A stretch of 42,425 bases of DNA from an uncultured Bacteroidales bacterium (GTDB lineage: Bacteria > Bacteroidota > Bacteroidia > Bacteroidales > GWA2-32-17). The position numbers were made by a program, and so were the translations under genes. The number at the start of each line of letters is the position of its first letter. The first letter of the stretch is position 1. The stretch covers positions 1 through 42,425 of the forward strand of contig CALGPK010000087.1 in assembly GCA_937960415.1 (NCBI GenBank). Reading direction: 5' to 3'. The notes beneath the pieces were generated by a model. It did not search any database and was not told where the DNA came from. It saw only the letters and a list, made by a program, of their open reading frames with translations. This document shows positions 8,275 to 16,884 of this stretch, piece by piece.

Positions 8275-10692
8275 ATGAAAAGGAAAGCGTTAGTTTTAGG
8301 GTTATTGTTTACACCCTTTGTAATGTTAGGCAGTGAAGCCGATTTAAAGATTCCCGAACTTAGTTCCAACCAAAATCACTTGTTGATGATTGGATTAATC
8401 ATTACGGTATTGGGAATGTTTTTTGGCTTATACCAATTTCTAAAAGTTAAGAAATACAAAGCACACAGTTCCATGCTCGAAGTAGCCAACATCATTTTCC
8501 AAACTTGCCGCACATATTTAATTCAGCAGGGGAAGTTTCTTTCTATCCTGTTTTTGATTATTGCAGCCATTATTACCTTCTATTTTGGTTATCTCCAACA
8601 TAGTTCTTTTGCAGGTATTCTGCTTATTTTATTCTGGACTATTATTGGTATTCTTGGTTCATATAGTGTAGCATGGTTTGGCATCCGCATGAATACATTG
8701 GCCAATAGCCGTATGGCATTTGCTTCTTTGGAACGCAAGCCACTTAAATTATTAAATATTCCCCTCGATGCAGGTATGAGTATTGGCGTTATGCTTATTT
8801 CGGTAGAACTTATCATGATGTTAATTATATTACTTTTCGTTCCCCGCGAATATGCCGGTGCTAGTTTTGTAGGCTTTGCTATTGGAGAATCGCTTGGTGC
8901 TAGTGCTCTGCGTATTGCCGGCGGTATCTTTACCAAAATAGCCGATATTGGTAGCGATTTGATGAAAATTGTATTTAACATTAAAGAAGATGATCCAAGA
9001 AATCCTGGTGTTATTGCCGACTGCACCGGCGACAATGCAGGCGACAGCGTAGGACCTACCGCCGACGGATTTGAGACTTATGGCGTTACAGGTGTTGCTC
9101 TTATTTCGTTTATTGTACTTGCCGTTACCGACGTTCAGTATCAAACCGAATTGCTTACCTGGATTTTTGCCATGCGTATTTTAATGATTGTTACCTCTGT
9201 TTTTTCGTTCTGGATTAACCGCTTCTTTTCAAAATTAAAATATTCAAACAGCGACGATCTCGATTTCGAAGTACCTCTAACTAATCTGGTATGGATTACT
9301 TCTATTTTCTCTATCGTTGTAACATTCATTGCCAGTTATTTCCTGATTGGTCCGGATTCGTTATTGGGCACTGTTCAAGAAAACTTATGGATGGTACTTT
9401 CTGTCATTATTAGTGCCGGAACCATTGGAGCTGCCTTAATACCAGAGTTTACTAAAATATTTACCAGTCCTAAATCGAAGCACGTAAACGAAGTAGTAAG
9501 AGCTTCACGCGAAGGCGGAGCCTCACTCAATATTCTATCGGGTTTTGTAGCCGGTAACTTCAGCGCTTTTTGGCAAGGTATTGTGTTTATTGTTCTGATG
9601 TTTATTGCATACATTGCAAGCACTTATGGACTCGAAAACTTTATGATTTATCCGTCGGTATTTGCTTTTGGTCTAGTTGCTTTTGGCTTTTTGGGTATGG
9701 GACCTGTTACCATCGCCGTTGACAGCTACGGACCAGTTACCGATAATGCTCAATCTATATACGAATTATCGCTCATTGAAGCACGCCCCAATGTGAGCGA
9801 AGAAATTGAAAAAGATTTTGGTTTCAAGCCCGACTTCGAAAAAGCTAAACACTACCTCGAAGCCAACGATGGAGCCGGCAATACCTTTAAAGCAACTGCC
9901 AAACCCGTACTTATTGGCACAGCCGTAGTTGGTGCCACCACTATGATTTTCTCGCTCATTTTGGTTATTAAAAATGTACTGGGTATCGAACCCGAACAAA
10001 TATTAAATATCCTTAACCCATGGTCTATATTGGGATTTATCGCTGGTGGTGCTGTTATTTACTGGTTTACAGGTGCTTCGACTCAAGCAGTAACAACCGG
10101 CGCCTATCGTGCCGTTGAATACATTAAGAAAAACATCAACCTTGACCCAAATGCCAGCTTAAGTGCTTCGACCGAAAACTCTAAAGAAGTAGTAAAAATA
10201 TGTACCCAGTATGCTCAAAAAGGTATGATTAACATTTTTATAGCCATTTTTTCGTTTGCATTGGCTTTTGCGTTTATTTCGGCACCTTCGGGTACTGGTG
10301 ATGCTACCGCAACAGCTGCCGCTTCGTTTTTTGTTAGCTATTTAGTTTCAATAGCTGTATTTGGCTTATTTCAAGCAGTTTTTATGGCTAATGCTGGTGG
10401 AGCATGGGACAATGCTAAAAAAGTGGTAGAAGTTGACCTGAAAGAAAAAGGAACCGAACTACATGCTGCAACTGTTGTAGGCGATACCGTTGGCGATCCA
10501 TTTAAAGATACATCAAGTGTATCACTCAATCCTATTATTAAATTTACCACGCTTTTTGGTTTACTGGCCATGGAAATTGCTATTGCACCCGATTTTAGAG
10601 CTATTGCACCATACGTAGGATATGTATTCTTTGCCATAGCACTCATTTTTGTATGGCGTTCGTTTTACAAAATGCGTATCCCCGACAGATAA
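8275..10692 (+). CDS. hppA: Membrane-bound ion-translocating pyrophosphatase, divergent type
   Basis: An 805-residue integral membrane enzyme with about 16 hydrophobic segments. It couples pyrophosphate hydrolysis to H+ (or Na+) export across the inner membrane. Conserved catalytic stretches include EDDPRNPGVIAD, GDNAGDSVGPTADGFETYG, DSYGPVTDNAQSI, GAGNTFKATAKP, NAGGAWDNAKK and GDTVGDPFKDTSS. The usual pyrophosphate-binding signature D(x)7KxE is altered: from Asp224 the sequence reads DIGSDLMKIVF, so the expected Lys and Glu are Ile232 and Phe234. Lys539 in GNTFKA is typical of potassium-independent enzymes, although the residue three positions on is Ala rather than Thr. This fits a divergent branch like the Na+-regulated H+-pumps described from Chlorobium and Cellulomonas; that placement is from memory. 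Stand-alone gene with its own terminator. Confidence 0.93.
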   Translation: MKRKALVLGLLFTPFVMLGSEADLKIPELSSNQNHLLMIGLIITVLGMFFGLYQFLKVKKYKAHSSMLEVANIIFQTCRTYLIQQGKFLSILFLIIAAIITFYFGYLQHSSFAGILLILFWTIIGILGSYSVAWFGIRMNTLANSRMAFASLERKPLKLLNIPLDAGMSIGVMLISVELIMMLIILLFVPREYAGASFVGFAIGESLGASALRIAGGIFTKIADIGSDLMKIVFNIKEDDPRNPGVIADCTGDNAGDSVGPTADGFETYGVTGVALISFIVLAVTDVQYQTELLTWIFAMRILMIVTSVFSFWINRFFSKLKYSNSDDLDFEVPLTNLVWITSIFSIVVTFIASYFLIGPDSLLGTVQENLWMVLSVIISAGTIGAALIPEFTKIFTSPKSKHVNEVVRASREGGASLNILSGFVAGNFSAFWQGIVFIVLMFIAYIASTYGLENFMIYPSVFAFGLVAFGFLGMGPVTIAVDSYGPVTDNAQSIYELSLIEARPNVSEEIEKDFGFKPDFEKAKHYLEANDGAGNTFKATAKPVLIGTAVVGATTMIFSLILVIKNVLGIEPEQILNILNPWSILGFIAGGAVIYWFTGASTQAVTTGAYRAVEYIKKNINLDPNASLSASTENSKEVVKICTQYAQKGMINIFIAIFSFALAFAFISAPSGTGDATATAAASFFVSYLVSIAVFGLFQAVFMANAGGAWDNAKKVVEVDLKEKGTELHAATVVGDTVGDPFKDTSSVSLNPIIKFTTLFGLLAMEIAIAPDFRAIAPYVGYVFFAIALIFVWRSFYKMRIPDR

Positions 10693-10722
10693 TGTTTCTT
10701 CTAATATTTACAAACATTGCAG

Positions 10723-10761
10723 AACGAGGTTGTACATTACATAACAGCCTCGTTTTTTTTT
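10723..10761 (+). terminator. Rho-independent terminator after hppA
   Basis: An 11-bp stem with one G-T pair (AACGAGGTTGT and ACAGCCTCGTT) around a 10-nt loop, followed by nine T residues, 31 bp after the hppA stop. Confidence 0.9.
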
Positions 10762-10797
10762 GATGTAAGAAGAATGTGACTTCATCCCAATTACTGC

Positions 10798-10815
10798 ATT
10801 AGAAAATTTTCTAAT
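10798..10815. repeat. Perfect 18-bp palindrome upstream of pst operon
   Basis: ATTAGAAAATTTTCTAAT is fully self-complementary. It lies in the 338-bp gene-free stretch between the hppA terminator and pstS, about 285 bp before the pstS ATG. It could be an operator or simply a chance AT-rich palindrome. No other gene or RNA is visible in the stretch. Confidence 0.4.
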
Positions 10816-10913
10816 ACAATACGATTAATTAAAATCAACTTTTACGGTTTGCTGACGCTGAAATAGAAAAGTGATTTTGCTAAATAGGGATAAGCCCAAC
10901 TAATTCAATAATT

Positions 10914-10930
10914 AACCATTCTCAATGGTT
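10914..10930. repeat. Inverted repeat upstream of pstS
   Basis: AACCATT and AATGGTT flank a CTC centre, giving a perfect 7-bp inverted repeat about 170 bp upstream of pstS. No T run follows, so it is not a terminator; a protein-binding site is possible. Confidence 0.35.
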
Positions 10931-11047
10931 TCTGTTAAATAAATAAACAAAATTCGTAATATAGATAATTGCTTTTATCAGAAACTTTATGTATAAATAT
11001 TAAAATTATATTAAGTACCAATCGTCGAATTTAATAATTATTTAACA

Positions 11048-11075
11048 TTGATGAACTAAAAACACCATAATTTAG
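11048..11075 (+). promoter_or_regulatory. Candidate pst operon promoter
   Basis: TTG at 11048-11050, 17 nt, then TAATTTAG at 11068-11075. The -7 element differs from TAnnTTTG at one base. The transcript would begin near 11082, shortly before pstS ATG 11100. Confidence 0.4.
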
Positions 11076-11099
11076 CAAGGACAATAAACTTTATGAATT

Positions 11100-12044
11100 A
11101 TGAGAAAAAATTTATTCATTGTAAGTAGCCTTATTTTGCTTTTTTCTTGTAGCAGTAATAAAAGCGAACAAAGGAATGATTTAAGTGGCGTCGTTAATGT
11201 CGATGGTTCATCTACTGTTTATCCAATAACAGAAGCGGTAGCCGAAGAGTTTAAAAAAGTATATCCAAACGTAAAAGTATCTGTTGCATTATCAGGAACG
11301 GGTGGTGGATTTAAAAAATTTGTTCGTGGTGAAACTGATATAAATAATGCTTCACGCCCTATCGCTCCATATGAAGATAGTATTGCCAAAGTAAATAACA
11401 TTAAATATATTGAATTAGAAATAGCTTATGATGGATTAGCAGTTGTAGTAAATCCAAAAAACAATTGGTGTAACGAAATAAAAGTAGAAGAACTTAAGAA
11501 AATATGGGAGCCTGAAGCTCAGGGGAAAATTACCCGATGGAATCAAATACGTCCAGAGTGGCCAAATGAACCTATCCATTTATATGGTGCAGGTGTAGAA
11601 AGTGGCACTTACGATTATTTTACCGAAGTTATAGTTGGAAAATCTCATACAAGTCGTGGAGATTACACCGCATCTGAAGATGACAATGTGTTAGTTCAGG
11701 GAGTGTCTTCAGATAAGTTTGCTTTAGGATTCTTTGGAATTGCTTACTATGAAGAAAATCAAGATAAACTTAAATTGGTAGCTGTTGACAACGGTAATGG
11801 ACCTGTTTTACCTAATCGTGAAACAGTTATGAATAAAACATATAGTCCACTTTCCAGACCACTCTATATTTACATAAACAATAAAGCTGCTGAAAGAAAA
11901 GAAATTCAAGAGTTTGTATCCTTTTATTTAAATAAGATGAATGAACTATCTATTGAAGTTGGATACATTCCTCTAAGCGATGAAGAAACAAAATTAATGA
12001 AAGAAAAATGGCAGAAATTTCTACAAGAGCATAATAATAAATAA
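11100..12044 (+). CDS. pstS: Phosphate ABC transporter substrate-binding lipoprotein PstS
   Basis: A 314-residue periplasmic phosphate-binding protein. The signal peptide ends in a lipobox (LLFSC), so the mature protein should be a lipoprotein. Family motifs: VDGSSTVYPITEAVAEEF near residue 37, ALSGTGGGFKKFVRGETDI and NASRPI, and later YGAGVESGTYDYFTE, the phosphate-site loops of the PstS/SphX group. First gene of pstSCAB, with a 119-bp gap before pstC that could hold an internal processing or start site; no TAnnTTTG element is evident there. An ATG at 11093 is out of frame and is not the start. Confidence 0.95.
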   Translation: MRKNLFIVSSLILLFSCSSNKSEQRNDLSGVVNVDGSSTVYPITEAVAEEFKKVYPNVKVSVALSGTGGGFKKFVRGETDINNASRPIAPYEDSIAKVNNIKYIELEIAYDGLAVVVNPKNNWCNEIKVEELKKIWEPEAQGKITRWNQIRPEWPNEPIHLYGAGVESGTYDYFTEVIVGKSHTSRGDYTASEDDNVLVQGVSSDKFALGFFGIAYYEENQDKLKLVAVDNGNGPVLPNRETVMNKTYSPLSRPLYIYINNKAAERKEIQEFVSFYLNKMNELSIEVGYIPLSDEETKLMKEKWQKFLQEHNNK

Positions 12045-12163
12045 CTAGTGTTGTCGTAATAGTAATATAAACTATGTAACTGTTTAAATAAGAAAAATTT
12101 ACTTCATGAAATTAATTGCAAAAAAAAAAATAAGACAAGGAAAATAAAAATCAACCTTTTTAT

Positions 12164-13057
12164 ATGAAGAAAATCAAGCACTTATCTTTTAAAGAAAGAA
12201 TAATAGAAAGATTTTTACAAATTTCTGCTGCTGTAAGTATTTTTACAACATTAGGTATTCTTTATATTTTATTATCAGAATCAGTTGATTTTTTTAAAGA
12301 AGTTTCTATTCTAAATTTTTTAACCGACACTCAATGGACTCCTTTATTTTCAGAAAAACATTATGGTATATTACCACTTTTATCAGGAACTATTCTTACT
12401 TCAATAATAGCAATATTAGTATCAGTTCCTATAGGATTGAGTATTGCAATATTTTTAAGCGAATATGCTTCTAAAAATTTACGAAAAGTTTTAAAACCAG
12501 TTTTAGAAATTTTAGCTGCTATACCAACGGTTGTATATGGATACTTTGCTTTAATGCAAGTAACTCCTTTTTTACAGAAAATTATCCCTAATCTTTCTGG
12601 CTTCAATGCTTTATCACCTGGTATTGTAATGGGAATAATGATTATCCCTTTTATAGCATCATTAAGTGAAGATGTATTGTATGCCATCCCTTATAGCTTA
12701 AGAGAAGGTTCTTATGGAATGGGAGCAACTAAACTACAAACAGTCTTTAGAGTTCTAATACCAACTGCATCATCGGGTATCATAGTATCTATAATACTTG
12801 CCATATCGCGTGCATTTGGTGAAACGATGATTGTTGCTATTGCTGCAGGACAGCAACCAAACTTTACTTTTAATCCTTTAGTTCCTATTGAAACAATCAC
12901 AACTTATATTGTTCAGGTTAGTTTAGGTGATGTTGTGCAAGGTTCTTTGGAATATAAAACTATCTTTGCCGCAGGAATTTCATTATTTGTATTAACCTTT
13001 ATATTAAATAATATAAGTTACTTAATACGGAAAAAATATAAAAAATATCAGTTATGA
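12164..13057 (+). CDS. pstC: Phosphate ABC transporter permease PstC
   Basis: A 297-residue inner-membrane permease with about six transmembrane helices. The cytoplasmic loop that contacts PstB is seen as LREGSYGMGATKLQTVFRVL near residues 180-200, followed by AISRAFGETM, which is characteristic of PstC/PstA. Its stop overlaps the start of pstA by four bases (ATGA), so the two subunits are translationally coupled. Confidence 0.95.
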   Translation: MKKIKHLSFKERIIERFLQISAAVSIFTTLGILYILLSESVDFFKEVSILNFLTDTQWTPLFSEKHYGILPLLSGTILTSIIAILVSVPIGLSIAIFLSEYASKNLRKVLKPVLEILAAIPTVVYGYFALMQVTPFLQKIIPNLSGFNALSPGIVMGIMIIPFIASLSEDVLYAIPYSLREGSYGMGATKLQTVFRVLIPTASSGIIVSIILAISRAFGETMIVAIAAGQQPNFTFNPLVPIETITTYIVQVSLGDVVQGSLEYKTIFAAGISLFVLTFILNNISYLIRKKYKKYQL

Positions 13058-13923
13058 TTCCGGTTACTTCAAAATTTAAAAATAATAGACTTAAAGATAA
13101 AATTTTTAGATGGTATGGATTCTTGTGTACATTAACTGGTGTTATATTATTGTTTATTTTTTTGTATTCTATTTTAGCAGAAGGTTTAGATCGCTTAAAT
13201 TTTCAATTTTTTACATCTTTACCTTCAAGAAAACCATCTGATGCAGGTATATTAGTTGCTTTAATTGGTACTTTGTGGATAATGATTTTAACAACAATTA
13301 TAGTTGTTCCGATTGGTCTTGCTTCGGCTATTTATCTGGAAGAATATGGAAAAAAAAATAAATTTGCTGCTTTTATTGAAATAAATATTTCTAATTTAGC
13401 CGGTGTTCCTTCTATCATTTATGGATTGCTTGCACTGGAAATTTTTGTAAGAATAATGGGATTAGGCAGAAGTTTATTATCGGGAGCACTAACTTTATCT
13501 TTACTTATCCTGCCAATAGTAATTGTTGCTACTCGTGAAGCGCTTAAAAGTGTACCCAATTCAATTAGAGAAGCATCTTATGCTTTGGGAGCTACAAAAT
13601 GGGAAACGATGTGGAACGCCGTATTACCTTCAGCAGCAGGTGGTATTTTTACCGGTATTATTCTTGCTATTTCGAGAGCTATTGGTGAAACAGCCCCACT
13701 GGTCGTAATAGGTGCCATGCTTTATATAACCACCATTCCTACGCATCCATTAGATGATTTCTCCGTATTACCTGTTCAAATATATAACTGGCTTTCACGT
13801 CCACAAAAGGGATTTATAGAAAATGCAACAGCCGCTATCATCGTTTTACTGGGTATAACTTTCTTAATGAATAGTGTTGCTATCTATTTACGTAATAAAT
13901 GGCAAAGTAAGGTTAAGTGGTAA
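13054..13923 (+). CDS. pstA: Phosphate ABC transporter permease PstA
   Basis: A 289-residue inner-membrane permease, partner of PstC in the phosphate channel. Six hydrophobic helices are predicted. The coupling loop reads [20 protein letters not shown] and is followed by [13 protein letters not shown]. Overlaps pstC by four bases at its start; the next gene follows within 15 bp. Confidence 0.95.
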   Translation: MIPVTSKFKNNRLKDKIFRWYGFLCTLTGVILLFIFLYSILAEGLDRLNFQFFTSLPSRKPSDAGILVALIGTLWIMILTTIIVVPIGLASAIYLEEYGKKNKFAAFIEINISNLAGVPSIIYGLLALEIFVRIMGLGRSLLSGALTLSLLILPIVIVATREALKSVPNSIREASYALGATKWETMWNAVLPSAAGGIFTGIILAISRAIGETAPLVVIGAMLYITTIPTHPLDDFSVLPVQIYNWLSRPQKGFIENATAAIIVLLGITFLMNSVAIYLRNKWQSKVKW

Positions 13924-13937
13924 AAAATTTTATATCT

Positions 13938-14699
13938 ATGCAACAAGAGCCTATAATATCTGTTAAGAATGTTGATGTTTTTTACGGAAATCATCATGTT
14001 ATTAAAAATGTTTCCTTAGATATTTTTCCTAACGAAGTAGTTGCACTCATTGGTCCGTCGGGTTGTGGAAAGTCAACATTCTTGCGTTTATTAAATCGTA
14101 TGAACGATTTCATTGAATCGTTTAGAATGAATGGACAGATTTATATTGAAAATAAGAATATATATACCAGACATGTTCAAGTTGAAAAATTAAGAAAAAA
14201 TGTAGGAATGGTATTTCAAAAACCCAATCCCTTCCCTAAAAGTGTTTATGAGAACGTTGTATATGGATTAAGAATACAAGGCATTAAAGACAAAAAATAC
14301 ATGGATGGTATTGTAGAAAGCATGTTACAGCGTGTCGGATTATGGAACGAAGTTAAGGATAAATTACATCAGTCGGCCTTAGCTTTATCGGGTGGACAAC
14401 AGCAAAGATTGTGCATTGCCCGCACATTGGCAGTTGAACCTTCTATTGTGTTAATGGACGAGCCAACTTCTTCTTTGGATCCAATTTCTACTGCTACCAT
14501 TGAAGAACTTATTTTTGAACTTAAACAACATTATACGATAGTAATTGTTACTCACAATATGCAACAAGCCAGAAGGGTTAGCAATAAAACAGCCTTCTTT
14601 TATATGGGTGAACTTATTGAATATGATGATACCATTAACTTATTCACCAATCCTAAGGTTGATTTAACGCATAAGTATATAACTGGTAAATTCGGTTAG
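13938..14699 (+). CDS. pstB: Phosphate ABC transporter ATPase PstB
   Basis: A 253-residue cytoplasmic ATPase from ATG 13938; a GTG at 13917, inside pstA, would add seven residues, but family length and the usual start before [12 protein letters not shown] favour the ATG. Walker A is GPSGCGKST, the Q-loop lies in [10 protein letters not shown], the signature is [16 protein letters not shown] and Walker B is [13 protein letters not shown], followed by the switch His in VTHNM. Last gene of the operon. No phoU follows, unlike many pst operons; the next genes are on the other strand. Confidence 0.96.
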   Translation: MQQEPIISVKNVDVFYGNHHVIKNVSLDIFPNEVVALIGPSGCGKSTFLRLLNRMNDFIESFRMNGQIYIENKNIYTRHVQVEKLRKNVGMVFQKPNPFPKSVYENVVYGLRIQGIKDKKYMDGIVESMLQRVGLWNEVKDKLHQSALALSGGQQQRLCIARTLAVEPSIVLMDEPTSSLDPISTATIEELIFELKQHYTIVIVTHNMQQARRVSNKTAFFYMGELIEYDDTINLFTNPKVDLTHKYITGKFG

Positions 14700-14948
14700 T
14701 TTTTAAGTCCATTTATTCATTAGAAACTATTGAAAAAAACGATTGGATAGTCATTCTCGAATTGCTTTTTTTAGCATGAAAAAATTATTTGTGTTGCTAA
14801 AAAAGATAAAGATTCTTTTGCAAAATTATAATAACTTTATATAAAATAAAATTATGATTTAATATCAATAAATTACAATAATAAAAAAATTATTTGTTCT
14901 TGCAAAGGTCTGAAATCCCTTTTGCATAAAAAGAAGTAAAATGGTTCA
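14700..14948. other. Convergent intergenic region with weak hairpins
   Basis: No gene seen. A loose inverted repeat of A/T runs spans 14766-14804, and a hairpin at 14901-14925 (TGCAAAGG against CCTTTTGCA, with a bulge) could help stop minus-strand transcripts from the sigma/anti-sigma operon, since a T run lies about ten bases beyond it. Neither is a textbook terminator. Confidence 0.35.
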
Positions 14949-16172
14949 TTACATTACAAGTTGAACCATACCCTTGTGTAATATCTGCTTGCCATTTTTG
15001 GTTTTCCCCTTTAAAATATAGTAATAGGTTGCTGGTGGAGCTAATTGATTTGTATTGCGTATTTTACCGTCCCAACGCCCATCGAGGGTTTTCCACTCGT
15101 AAATAAACGTTCCATTGCGATCAAAAATGGTGCATTCTACCGATTCCATATCGTACAAAACAGGCGAAAAGTAATCGTGAATGCCATCGCCATTGGGCGA
15201 AAAAATATTGGGCATTTCAACGTAATTCATAGGTATTTCTACAATGTACGATTTGGTGATGCTATCTTTACAACCATGCGACGATTTAATAACTAATGAA
15301 ATAAGATATTGACCCGATTTCGAAAACGAATGTTGAGGTTCTGGTTGATTGTAAACTGCCTCGTCGCCAAAATACCACTTGAAAGTAACATTTTTTTGTT
15401 GTTTCCAGGACATTTTTTCTACCACCGACAAATTTTCACTAATCGTTATGAGTTCATTACCAACAAGCATATCATACAGGTTGAAATCGGCCTTTACAGT
15501 TCCGCTATCGGGAATGTTTACCAAAAGTGTGTCTATTATTTCATCGCCTCTTTTAGCAAACACGGTATATTGACCGTATTTTATGTTTTCAACTGTGGGT
15601 TTGCTTATATTTAATTCTTTCCAGTAAAAATTTATTCCTGATATATTGCAGTGGATACTGGCTTTACCATTCCACTGTTTGCAGGTAGAAGCTCTGGTAA
15701 AAATTTCGTAAACGGGTTTTTCGTAAGTTGTTTGTGTATAGTTGTCATCTTGCGATGTCTTTTGTAAAGGCAATTCGGTTGTAGATGAAGATTTAAAGTC
15801 GTTACTAACTTTATGTATTTTTGTTGGAAGTGTGTAAACTATGGAAGTGTTTTTTTCTATTTTATGTGAACGATTTTCTTGCTGAATGGAATTTACAAAG
15901 GTTTCGCTTGGTTTAAGATTTGTTTGACTGCTTTCTGCTAATGATGTTTGATTTGCAGTTGTTTGATGATTGTTGGGCAAAAAGTAGAATGTCGCCACGA
16001 ACACAATAATTCCGATAATACCTATGCTAAGGAAATGCCAAAGTTGGATACCATTAGATGCCGACATATTCTTTTTGAGCGAATGATATATTTCGGCAGG
16101 TGGCTCCTGCTCGTAATCGTATAACTGATTGCGAATAAATTTGTCAAACTGTTCACTAGTAAACTTTTTCAT
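14949..16172 (-). CDS. Anti-sigma-like membrane protein with PKD and T9SS type B C-terminal domain
   Basis: A 407-residue protein. The first 40 or so residues (FIRNQLYDYEQEPPAEIYHSL) match the short cytoplasmic start of many Bacteroidota anti-sigma-like proteins. A single transmembrane helix lies at about 44-66, and there is no cleavable signal peptide. The rest should be periplasmic: a low-complexity Ser/Thr-rich linker, a PKD-like domain (WYFGDEAVYNQPEPQHSFSK), and a C-terminal gliding-motility/CHU_C type B sorting domain (NIFSPNGDGIHDYFSP, WDGKIRN, PATYYYILKG). It overlaps the upstream ECF sigma gene by 17 bp. The likely role is to bind the sigma factor and release it on an envelope signal. 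A T9SS sorting domain on a protein tethered in the inner membrane is the odd part. Function is inferred from context. Confidence 0.75.
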   Translation of the reverse strand: MKKFTSEQFDKFIRNQLYDYEQEPPAEIYHSLKKNMSASNGIQLWHFLSIGIIGIIVFVATFYFLPNNHQTTANQTSLAESSQTNLKPSETFVNSIQQENRSHKIEKNTSIVYTLPTKIHKVSNDFKSSSTTELPLQKTSQDDNYTQTTYEKPVYEIFTRASTCKQWNGKASIHCNISGINFYWKELNISKPTVENIKYGQYTVFAKRGDEIIDTLLVNIPDSGTVKADFNLYDMLVGNELITISENLSVVEKMSWKQQKNVTFKWYFGDEAVYNQPEPQHSFSKSGQYLISLVIKSSHGCKDSITKSYIVEIPMNYVEMPNIFSPNGDGIHDYFSPVLYDMESVECTIFDRNGTFIYEWKTLDGRWDGKIRNTNQLAPPATYYYILKGKTKNGKQILHKGMVQLVM

Positions 16173-16692
16173 AACTTTTGTTTTTTAACCGATTGGCTAA
16201 TAATCTTCTGGCTTTTAACAATTGTGTTTTTGAAGTAGATTCAGAAATTCCAAGCATTTGGGCAATTTCGTGGTGTTTATAGCCCTCGATAACATACATG
16301 TTGAAAACGATACGATATCCATCAGGAAGAGCATTAATATGTTTAATGAGTTCTTCGTACGAAAGTTCATCTTCAATACTTATCTCATCAGGGCTATCAA
16401 ATTCGGTGTTTTCATCTACAAAAAAACAACGGCTATGGTATAGTCGGTAAGTATTGATAGCTGTGTGTACCATTATTTTTCTTATCCAACCTTCAAAAGA
16501 ACCTGTGCCCTTATAATTTTCAAGGCATTTAAAAACTTTTAAAAAACCGTCGTGCAGAATATCCTTTGCATCGTCAGCATCTCGAGCATATCTAAGGCAT
16601 ACACCATACATTTTTCGCGAATACTGCTTATAAATGTCTTCCCAGTGCTGATTTGCCTGTTCAAAATATTTATTATCATTTCTTTTCTGCAT
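16156..16692 (-). CDS. ECF-family RNA polymerase sigma factor
   Basis: A 178-residue sigma-70 family protein with only regions 2 and 4. Region 2 is seen as YGVCLRYARDADDAKDILHD and GFLKVFKCLENYKGTGSFEG plus WIRKIMVHTAINTYR. Region 4 is INALPDGYRIVFNMYVIEGY with the helix-turn-helix HHEIAQMLGISESTSKTQLL. It would direct RNA polymerase to a small regulon, perhaps secretion or envelope genes. The anti-sigma-like partner follows with a 17-bp overlap, so synthesis is coupled. Its promoter lies inside a long inverted repeat, which suggests tight control. Confidence 0.93.
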   Translation of the reverse strand: MQKRNDNKYFEQANQHWEDIYKQYSRKMYGVCLRYARDADDAKDILHDGFLKVFKCLENYKGTGSFEGWIRKIMVHTAINTYRLYHSRCFFVDENTEFDSPDEISIEDELSYEELIKHINALPDGYRIVFNMYVIEGYKHHEIAQMLGISESTSKTQLLKARRLLANRLKNKSYEKVY

Positions 16693-16706
16693 GACTAAAT
16701 ATCATT

Positions 16707-16743
16707 TAATAGACAACTACAAACGTCAAAACGTTGTCTATTA
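16707..16743. repeat. 11-bp perfect inverted repeat over the sigma operon promoter
   Basis: TAATAGACAAC at 16707-16717 and its exact reverse complement at 16733-16743, with 15 nt between. The arms flank the -7 element of the sigma gene promoter: one lies in the spacer, the other near the predicted transcript start. This arrangement suits a dimeric or looping repressor; a stem-loop in the transcript is less likely because only part would be transcribed. Confidence 0.6.
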
Positions 16744-16749
16744 CAACAA
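16720..16749 (-). promoter_or_regulatory. Candidate promoter of the sigma/anti-sigma operon
   Basis: On the minus strand: TTG (16747-16749), exactly 19 nt, then GACGTTTG (16720-16727), one base off TAnnTTTG. The start would be near 16713, about 20 nt before the ATG. It could be read by the housekeeping sigma factor. Confidence 0.5.
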
Positions 16750-16847
16750 CATTTTAAGTTTTTTTACGAAGTTAAGAATTTTATGGACAATTCTATAATT
16801 TTGCAATTACCAAAATTTTTGTTTCTTACTTTTTCAAAAAAAATTCG

Positions 16848-16855
16848 TATTTTTG
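16848..16855 (+). promoter_or_regulatory. Candidate -7 element of the DUF721 gene
   Basis: TATTTTTG matches TAnnTTTG exactly, 29 bp before ATG 16885. A start near 16862 would exclude the upstream in-frame ATG at 16783 and supports the short protein. Confidence 0.5.
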
Positions 16856-16884
16856 AAATAATCAATGAAAAAATTACGTTGCTC

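Noticed and set aside
8589-9035. 148-codon minus-strand open frame inside hppA
   Set aside because: It is antisense to strongly conserved pyrophosphatase codons and its translation resembles no family; it is a shadow of the real gene.
14766-14804. Possible terminator after pstB
   Set aside because: The arms are nearly all A/T with a 20-nt loop and no following T run, so it would be too weak to call.
16783-16884. Upstream extension of the DUF721 protein from ATG 16783
   Set aside because: The added 34 residues are unlike the family, and a consensus -7 element (16848-16855) lies inside this stretch, so the true start is ATG 16885.
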